In this document: in pieces, positions 7,415 to 12,021 of the stretch
Position numbering within the stretch: the first letter of the stretch is position 1
How the letters are laid out: each line of letters starts with the position of its first letter
From: Pseudonocardiales bacterium
GTDB taxonomy: Bacteria > Actinomycetota > Actinomycetes > Mycobacteriales > Pseudonocardiaceae
DNA: 12,021 nt
Assembly: GCA_013695005.1 (NCBI GenBank)
Contig: JACDBJ010000077.1
Location: 1-12,021 of the forward strand
Direction of reading: 5' to 3'
Translations under genes and position numbers: made by a program
The notes under the pieces: model-generated
Databases searched by the model: none
The model's input: only the letters and a program-made list of their open reading frames with translations
What the model was told of the DNA's origin: nothing

Positions 7415-7433
7415 TTAGTGTAGCCTAACCTAA
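7415..7433. promoter_or_regulatory. IdeR/DtxR iron box
   Basis: TTAGTGTAGCCTAACCTAA matches the DtxR/IdeR consensus TTAGGTTAGSCTAACCTAA at 17 of 19 positions; only positions 5 and 6 differ. The right half-site is perfect. It lies between the DUF2470 gene and the divergent permease stub and overlaps the predicted -10 of the DUF2470 gene. Fe(II)-bound IdeR/DtxR would therefore block transcription when iron is plentiful. Confidence 0.85.
7417..7422 (-). promoter_or_regulatory. -10 element for the DUF2470 gene, inside the iron box
   Basis: On the minus strand TACACT (7422-7417) fits TANNNT. No strong -35 is visible at 17-18 bp. A start near 7410 would give a leader of about 45 bases to the TTG at 7365. 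An ATG at 7405 in another frame opens only a 62-codon frame without family resemblance. Confidence 0.45.
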
Positions 7434-7463
7434 TTCGGGCTGACTGAGAGAGGCCGCTGTGCG

Positions 7464-7701
7464 ATGACACTGACGGCCGGCGCGTCCCCTCCGCCCGCTG
7501 GTCCTCGGCTCCCCGCCGGCGTGCGCCGCCACCGCGCTCTCGCGGTCGCCGTCCTGGTCGTCCTACTCGTCTGGCGGTGCTGGCCAGCCTGTCGAGGCCG
7601 GAACGCACGCGGAGCTGCTCATCAGCGGCACGGTCTACCCGCGTCTGTGGCAGGCGTGGTCCAGCCGTGGTGATCCGCACGCGGGTGGCGCGGGCGCCTA
7701 A
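7464..7701 (+). pseudogene. Stub of a FecCD-type siderophore ABC permease, frameshifted and fused to an unrelated tail
   Basis: An ATG at 7464, with AGAGAGG ten bases upstream, opens a frame encoding a Pro/Arg-rich leader and then ALAVAVLVVLLV. This continues only after a one-base slip at about 7571 as LAVLASLS, together the first membrane helix typical of FecCD/BtuC permeases. Nothing else of the permease (normally about 330-350 residues) remains. From about 7585 a third frame with strongly coding-like GC3 runs to TAA at 7699-7701 (AELLISGTVYPRLWQAW), which I do not recognise. A deletion joining two genes of an iron-uptake operon would explain this. Position right after the iron box supports the permease reading. 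Confidence 0.55.
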
Positions 7702-7704
7702 GCT
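7699..7704 (+). promoter_or_regulatory. -10 of a probable leaderless promoter for the DUF5709 gene
   Basis: TAAGCT fits TANNNT and ends seven bases before the ATG at 7712, the distance expected if transcription starts at or next to the A of the start codon. There is no Shine-Dalgarno sequence and no clear -35. Confidence 0.4.
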
Positions 7705-7711
7705 TGGACGC

Positions 7712-8146
7712 ATGACTAGCCCCGACGAGAGCGACGGCAACGACTCCGGGTTGCTCGAGCCCGAGGACAGCCTCGACGACCGGGGTGTGGCCGATGCCCT
7801 GGACGAAGGGTACTCACCGGCCGAGCGGCCGTGGGCAGTGGATGACTTTGGGACCACCGCCCAGGAGGAGGCCGACGGCGAGAGTCTCGACGGCCGGCTC
7901 GCCCGCGAGCTCCCGGACGGTGCGACGCGAGCCGGCGACGGCCTCGGCGACTCTTCCGACACCGACGGCGAGCTGCTCGACGACGAGGTCGGGACTGCGC
8001 GCTCGGGACGGCTCGTCGCCCCTGACCAGGGCGGCGCCTCCGACGACGACTCGGAGCTCTACGCCACCGATGTCGGTATCGACGGGGCAGCCGCCTCGGC
8101 CGAGGAGGCCGCCATCCACATCGTCAGCGATCCGTCCGACGAGTGA
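7712..8146 (+). CDS. DUF5709 domain-containing acidic protein
   Basis: The 144-residue, very acidic and probably largely unstructured protein matches the DUF5709 pattern. It contains LEPEDSLDDRGVADALDEGY, then SPAERPWAVDDFGTTAQEE, then SLDGRLARELPD, then DTDGELLDDEVG and SGRLVAPDQG. The conserved ending is ATDVGIDGAAASAEEAAIH. It has no catalytic motif, signal peptide or membrane segment. The family is confined to actinobacteria and has no known function. The ATG at 7712 is chosen because family homology begins there; the same frame is open further upstream but runs through the decayed permease region. The stop is nine bases short of the convergent methyltransferase stop. Confidence 0.9.
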   Translation: MTSPDESDGNDSGLLEPEDSLDDRGVADALDEGYSPAERPWAVDDFGTTAQEEADGESLDGRLARELPDGATRAGDGLGDSSDTDGELLDDEVGTARSGRLVAPDQGGASDDDSELYATDVGIDGAAASAEEAAIHIVSDPSDE

Positions 8147-8155
8147 CGCGGCAGG

Positions 8156-8956
8156 TCAGCGGTTCGGCGCCTGCTTGGCTCCGATGACGACGGTGGAGTC
8201 AAGCTCGTCGGAGCTGGCGATCCGCGGGGTCAGCCCGCTGCGGGCGAACGCCTCGGCGGTATGCGGCGCTTGCCGCTCGCTCGTCTCGATCAGCAGGTGC
8301 CCGCCCGGTGCGAGCCACTCCGACGCTGCGGCGATCACCCGCCGTTGGACGTCGAGCCCGTCCGCCCCTCCGTCGAGCGCCACGCGTGCCTCGTGGTCGC
8401 GGGCCTCCGGGGGCATCAGCGCGATCGCCTCGATGGGCACGTAGGGCGCGTTGGCGACGATGACGTCGATCCGGCGCCGCAACGTCCCAGGCAGCGGCTC
8501 GTAGAGGTCGCCTTCGTAGACCTGGCCGCCGGCGGCCGCGAGGTTGCGGCGGGCGCAGCGCACGGCGGTGGGGTCGATGTCGGCGGCGTACACCTCGGCG
8601 TGGTTGAGGGCAACGGCCAGCGCGGCGCCCACCGCGCCCGAGCCGCAGCACATGTCGAGGACCACAGCGTGCGGCAGAGCGAGACCGGCGGCCTGCTGGA
8701 CGAGGAACTGGGTGCGGCGTCGGGGCACGAATACCCCGGGCTCGACGGCTACCAGCAGGCCGCAGAACTGCGCCCAACCGAGGATCTGCTCCAGCGGCAT
8801 CCCGGCGACCCGTCGGTCGACCATGGCCGCGAGCTCGGCGGGGGTCTGTGCCGCCGCGGCGAGCAGGCGTGCCTCGTCCTCAGCGAAGACGCAGCCGGCC
8901 CTCCGAAGCCGGGTGACGACGTCCGGTGCGGGGTCGGGGGAGGCGGGGGCTGACAT
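8156..8956 (-). CDS. HemK/PrmC-related N5-glutamine methyltransferase, NAPY variant
   Basis: The 266-residue protein has an N-terminal helical substrate-recognition part (about 10-60, including AGMPLEQILGWAQFCGL), then a Rossmann-fold SAM methyltransferase domain. Motif I is VVLDMCCGSGAVG (98-110), the acidic end of strand beta-2 is AADIDPTAVRCARRN (124-138), and motif IV is NAPY (169-172). PrmC release-factor methyltransferases have NPPY there. NAPY marks the actinobacterial 'PrmC-related' subfamily, whose substrate is unknown; methylation of a glutamine side chain is inferred from the fold. ATG at 8956 gives a normal family N-terminus. The only promoter hint is TAGTGT (8974-8969, minus strand) just upstream. 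It is divergent from the HTH/Clp_N gene and shares the palindrome-bearing intergenic region. Confidence 0.9.
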   Translation of the reverse strand: MSAPASPDPAPDVVTRLRRAGCVFAEDEARLLAAAAQTPAELAAMVDRRVAGMPLEQILGWAQFCGLLVAVEPGVFVPRRRTQFLVQQAAGLALPHAVVLDMCCGSGAVGAALAVALNHAEVYAADIDPTAVRCARRNLAAAGGQVYEGDLYEPLPGTLRRRIDVIVANAPYVPIEAIALMPPEARDHEARVALDGGADGLDVQRRVIAAASEWLAPGGHLLIETSERQAPHTAEAFARSGLTPRIASSDELDSTVVIGAKQAPNR

Positions 8957-8977
8957 GAGCGAGACCGAACACTACGC

Positions 8978-8994
8978 GTCAACTCGGGGTTGAC
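8978..8994. repeat. Palindrome copy 1 (candidate operator)
   Basis: GTCAACTCGGGGTTGAC is a perfect 6-5-6 inverted repeat (GTCAAC/GTTGAC), and the flanking C/G extends each arm to seven bases. Its right arm contains the TTGACG (8990-8995) that serves as a -35 for the HTH/Clp_N gene. Confidence 0.7.
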
Positions 8995-9019
8995 GGAATG
9001 ATATCTGTCAACCTAGGGT
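8990..9019 (+). promoter_or_regulatory. Leaderless promoter of the HTH/Clp_N gene
   Basis: TTGACG (8990-8995) and TAGGGT (9014-9019) are separated by 18 bp. The -10 ends six bases before the ATG at 9026, so the transcript probably begins at the start codon; no ribosome site is present. The -35 lies in palindrome 1 and the -10 in palindrome 2. Confidence 0.6.
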
Positions 9020-9023
9020 TGAC
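9007..9023. repeat. Palindrome copy 2 (candidate operator)
   Basis: GTCAACCTAGGGTTGAC has the same 6-5-6 arms as copy 1. It begins 29 bp after copy 1 begins, close to three helical turns. It covers the -10 of the HTH/Clp_N gene and ends two bases before its ATG. Confidence 0.7.
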
Positions 9024-9025
9024 GC

Positions 9026-9730
9026 ATGACGAACCCGGTTCGCCTGGACGACATGATCGAGGTCATCAAGAGCGCGCACTCCGACGCACTGGATCAGCTG
9101 TCCGACGCGGTGATCGCGGCGGATCACCTCGGCGAGGTGGCTGACCATCTGATCGGCCACTTCGTCGACCAGGCCAGGCGCTCAGGTGCATCCTGGACGG
9201 AGATCGGCCGAAGCATGGGTGTCACCAAGCAGGCCGCTCAGAAGCGTTTCGTCGCCAAGGCCTCCGGTGAGTCGTCCGATCTCGATCCGAGCCAGGGATT
9301 CAGCCGGTTCACCAAGCGGGCGAGGAACGTCGTGACGGCGGCCCAGGACGAAGCCCGTGCCGCAGGCAACGAGGAGATCTGTCTCGGCCATCTGGTTCTG
9401 GGGCTGCTGAGCGAGCCGGACGCGCTCGCCGCCCGCGCGATCGTCGCGCAGGGCGTGGCGGTGGACGCCGTCCACAAGACCGCGATCGCAACGCTGCCGG
9501 CGGCGGCCGAGCAAGTGCCCGAGCTCATCCCGTACGACTCGCAGGCGCGCAAGGCGCTGGAGCTGACGTACCGGGAGGCGCTGCGGATGGGCCACAACTA
9601 CATCGGCACCGAGCACATCCTGCTCGCGCTGCTGGAGCTCGAGGACGGCACCGGCGTGCTTGCCGGGCTCGGTGTCGACAAGGCGACCGCCGAGGCCAAC
9701 ATCACTGCGGCGGTGACGTCGACTCAGTGA
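9026..9730 (+). CDS. HTH plus Clp N-terminal domain protein without ATPase
   Basis: The 234-residue protein starts with a helical region (5-55) and a likely helix-turn-helix at about 57-75 (SWTEIGRSMGVTKQAAQKRF). A linker precedes two Clp_N repeats, about 92-145 (FTKRARNVVTAAQDEA, then ICLGHLVLGLL) and 168-230 (ARKALELTYREALRMGH, then IGTEHILLALL). There is no Walker A or AAA+ module, so it is not a ClpA/ClpC chaperone. In Clp ATPases this N-domain binds adaptors or substrates, so a regulator responding to protein-quality state is plausible but unproven. Two palindromes over its own promoter suggest that the HTH autoregulates. Its stop overlaps the end of the convergent Rieske gene by seven bases (9724-9730). 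Confidence 0.88.
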   Translation: MTNPVRLDDMIEVIKSAHSDALDQLSDAVIAADHLGEVADHLIGHFVDQARRSGASWTEIGRSMGVTKQAAQKRFVAKASGESSDLDPSQGFSRFTKRARNVVTAAQDEARAAGNEEICLGHLVLGLLSEPDALAARAIVAQGVAVDAVHKTAIATLPAAAEQVPELIPYDSQARKALELTYREALRMGHNYIGTEHILLALLELEDGTGVLAGLGVDKATAEANITAAVTSTQ

Positions 9731-10077
9731 TACGGCTTGTGCGGGATCTCCGCGTCGTTGAGCTGCTGTTCCATGTCCACCCAGATGGCGCCATCCTCGA
9801 TCTTACAGGCGTACACCGGGATCGGTTTGACGGCCGGAATGCCGATCGGATCACCTGTCGCCAGGTCGAAGCGTGACGCGTGCGCAGGGCAGACCAGCGT
9901 GTCGTCGTCCTGAAGGGTGCCCTCGTGCAGCTGCTGCTGCTGGTGCGTGCAGGTGTTGTGGATCGCTCTGACGTCGTCCTCGTAGAGGCGAATGAGGCAG
10001 ATCGGCTGGGAGAGCTCCACCAACATCATGTCGCCCTCCTCCAGCTGGTCTAGATCAGCTACCGCTTCCCATGCCAT
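9724..10077 (-). CDS. Rieske [2Fe-2S] ferredoxin
   Basis: A compact 117-residue soluble Rieske protein. The cluster ligands are C43 and H45 (CTH) and C63 and H66 (CPAH), separated by 17 residues, followed by ASRFDLATG. No signal peptide or membrane helix is seen, so it should be a cytoplasmic electron carrier of the ferredoxin type used by oxygenases. No oxygenase or reductase gene lies in the window. The ATG at 10077 is fixed by AAGGAGG six bases upstream; the frame is open back to 10101, inside the preceding gene. The start overlaps the end of the DUF2231-Rieske gene by 23 bases, so the two are cotranscribed and probably translationally coupled. Confidence 0.92.
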   Translation of the reverse strand: MAWEAVADLDQLEEGDMMLVELSQPICLIRLYEDDVRAIHNTCTHQQQQLHEGTLQDDDTLVCPAHASRFDLATGDPIGIPAVKPIPVYACKIEDGAIWVDMEQQLNDAEIPHKPYH

Positions 10078-10996
10078 GCTGGTCCTCCTTCGTTGGGGCA
10101 CCCCTGGATCGGGGCTTGGAGCCCCGTACCTCGATCCAGCCGTTCCGTACCCGCGTGGGGAGCACCGGCTGGGGGTGCTGGGCGGGTCCGCGCAGGATCT
10201 GACCGGTACGTAGATCGAACCGGGACCCGTGCAGCGGGCACGTCACGACGCAGTCGGTGACCTCGCCGCGGCTGAGCAACCCGGCCGCGTGGCTGCAGAC
10301 GTTGTCCAAGGCATGCAGCTCTCCATTGCTGCGGTGCAGCAGAACCTGCCGGCCCTCGACGTCGACCCCGGCGGGAGTGTTCTCCGGCAGGTCCGCCTCG
10401 GGCATCGCGCGGACCCACCGGGATGGTCCGGTGAATCCCGCCACGCGGTTGACCATCGCCGCCCGGCCCAGCACGAGGTGTCCGCCGAAGTAGCTGGCGG
10501 CCAAGGTGACGCTCAGGCTGGTCGCGCTGAGCACCCGTGCCGAGCCACGGTGCCCGGTGAGTCGCGCGCCCAGCGAAGCGCCCTGCAGCGCCATGCCTGC
10601 AAGGTTGAGCAGTCCGTGGAACAGCCCCATCCGGCGGTCTTCACCGTCACTGACGCTCCAGTCGGTGACGCCGGTCGCGACGGCTCCTGCTGCAGCGACC
10701 AGGCCGGCCGCGCTCAGCGCCCCCGCGGGATCCACCCGGCTGCCGTTCGCCGCGACGTCCTTGCCCAGCACGTCCAGCACGACGGCGCCTGACCACAGAC
10801 CGATCGGAAGATCACTGAGCGCGGGGTGCAGGGCGTGCCCCGCCCACCGGCCGCCGTGCATCAGCTCGACAGCCGTGTTGTCCCGGTACCGGTCGTACAA
10901 CGGCTGCGTCACCGCGGACACGCTGTCATTCAGGGCGTGCAGCCACCGCCATCGGCCGACCGCGGCGAACAGGTCCTGATGCCAGGTGGTCAGCAA
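10055..10996 (-). CDS. DUF2231 membrane domain fused to a Rieske [2Fe-2S] domain
   Basis: About 313 residues from the TTG at 10996. Residues 50-185 form a DUF2231 region with about four membrane segments, opening with the family signature HALHPALSDLPIGLWSGAVV. Residues 200-305 form a Rieske domain with ligands C234/H236 (CSH) and C253/H256 (CPLH), followed by GSRFDLRTG. The fusion tethers an iron-sulfur centre to the membrane, suggesting electron transfer between a membrane partner and the Rieske ferredoxin encoded next; the partners are unknown. TTG at 10996 has GGAGG seven bases upstream (11008-11004 on this strand). A GTG at 11017 would add seven residues but has no ribosome site. The stop lies inside the ferredoxin gene. 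Confidence 0.9.
   Translation of the reverse strand: MLTTWHQDLFAAVGRWRWLHALNDSVSAVTQPLYDRYRDNTAVELMHGGRWAGHALHPALSDLPIGLWSGAVVLDVLGKDVAANGSRVDPAGALSAAGLVAAAGAVATGVTDWSVSDGEDRRMGLFHGLLNLAGMALQGASLGARLTGHRGSARVLSATSLSVTLAASYFGGHLVLGRAAMVNRVAGFTGPSRWVRAMPEADLPENTPAGVDVEGRQVLLHRSNGELHALDNVCSHAAGLLSRGEVTDCVVTCPLHGSRFDLRTGQILRGPAQHPQPVLPTRVRNGWIEVRGSKPRSRGAPTKEDQHGMGSGS
10084..10090 (-). promoter_or_regulatory. Ribosome binding site of the Rieske ferredoxin gene
   Basis: AAGGAGG on the minus strand, six bases before the ATG at 10077, lies within the coding region of the upstream DUF2231-Rieske gene. It decides the start in favour of 10077 over the upstream in-frame codon at 10101. Confidence 0.8.
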
Positions 10997-11008
10997 GGAG
11001 GATCCTCC
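10997..11008. repeat. Perfect 12-bp palindrome over the ribosome site of the DUF2231-Rieske gene
   Basis: GGAGGATCCTCC reads identically on both strands. On the minus strand it contains the GGAGG ribosome site (11008-11004) and abuts the TTG start. A second partial palindrome, GAAGG-TT-CCTTC, lies at 11026-11037. The rest of 11038-11160 shows no gene that I can support. Confidence 0.5.
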
Positions 11009-11160
11009 GATCGGCACTTGATCGCGAAGGTTCCTTCATAGCGCGCAATCACTACCTGGGCGCTCTCACTTTGATCCACCGGTCGACCCGTAACCTTGGG
11101 CGTTCCGAGCGCCCCGGATGTGGTTCCGCTGTGCAGGTCATGGCGCGGTCGCCGGACGGC

Positions 11161-11386
11161 TTAGCGCAGCTCCTGGATGCGGACGAGGGCGCCCGCGGGA
11201 TCGCGGAAGGCGCAGTCGCGAACCCCGTACGGCTGTTCGGTCGGCTCCTGGACGACTTCGGCGTCGCTGGCCTGTAGGCCGCGCGAAGGTGCCGTCGAGG
11301 TCCTTGGTGGCCAGGAGGATGGCGGCGTAGGTGCCCTTAGCCATCATCTCGGTGATGGTGCGGAGCTCGTCGTCGGTGATGCCGTC
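11161..11386 (-). pseudogene. Decayed VOC-family (glyoxalase/bleomycin-resistance fold) gene
   Basis: Read on the minus strand, the frame contains GITDDELRTITEMMAKG, then TYAAILLATKDLDGTFAR. After a slip at about 11278 the family sequence resumes one base later as LQASDAEVVQEPTEQPYG, then VRDCAFRDPAGALVRIQELR, ending with TAA at 11163-11161. This is the C-terminal half of a VOC protein of the kind with a QPYG[VR]RDCAFRDP[AG]G ending. The 5' half is absent: a TGA at 11389-11387 closes the frame, and the UvrA-like gene ends 25 bases further upstream. Both the truncation and the frameshift argue for a pseudogene. The slip alone could be a sequencing error, but the missing N-terminus could not. 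Confidence 0.7.
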
Positions 11387-11410
11387 TCACGGTGTCCGCG
11401 AGGGCCTCGG

Positions 11411-12021
<611 letters not shown>

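Noticed and set aside
11071..11277. A 68-codon plus-strand frame
   Set aside because: It runs antisense to the VOC remnant, whose minus-strand translation has clear family motifs.

Overview
This 12 kb window is GC-rich chromosomal DNA from an actinomycete. The evidence is high GC at third codon positions, several apparently leaderless genes, and families typical of high-GC Gram-positives: DUF222/HNH (13E12-like), an ECF42-type sigma factor with its DGPF partner, DUF1206, DUF5709, and a DUF2231-Rieske fusion. I cannot fix the genus. No rRNA, tRNA, CRISPR array, IS element or replication origin is visible.

Layout. 1-333 is the end of a hemerythrin-domain gene. 540-1874 is a DUF222/HNH-nuclease gene. 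It converges on a two-gene operon on the minus strand: a DGPF/YCII protein at 3471-3109, then an ECF42-like sigma factor at 3098-1869. A promoter matching the ECF42 consensus precedes that operon. A DUF1206 membrane protein (3742-4551) converges on an exported TAP-like alpha/beta hydrolase lipoprotein (6173-4557).

6278-7701 is a zone of gene decay and iron regulation. It holds an internally deleted and frameshifted GPP34-like gene (6278-6555), an intact DUF2470 gene (7365-6586), a near-consensus IdeR/DtxR iron box (7415-7433), and a frameshifted stub of a FecCD-type siderophore permease (7464-7701). The iron box lies between the DUF2470 gene and the permease stub, so this looks like the remains of a divergent iron-uptake locus.

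From 7712 the genes are ordinary again. A DUF5709 gene is followed by a minus-strand HemK/PrmC-like methyltransferase (8956-8156). A divergent plus-strand gene (9026-9730) encodes a putative DNA-binding HTH joined to a Clp N-domain without an ATPase. Between these two genes lie two copies of the palindrome GTCAAC-N5-GTTGAC. They overlap the -35 and -10 of a leaderless promoter for the HTH/Clp_N gene, so an autorepressed switch is the simplest reading.

10996-9724 holds a translationally coupled pair: a DUF2231 membrane/Rieske fusion followed by a soluble Rieske ferredoxin. The window ends with a frameshifted, 5'-truncated VOC gene (11386-11161) and the C-terminal third of a UvrA-like ABC protein running off the right edge.

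The most interesting items are the twin-palindrome control of the HTH/Clp_N gene, the self-directed ECF42-type promoter, and the iron box that now faces a dead permease. No clearly new multi-gene defence or biosynthetic system is apparent.
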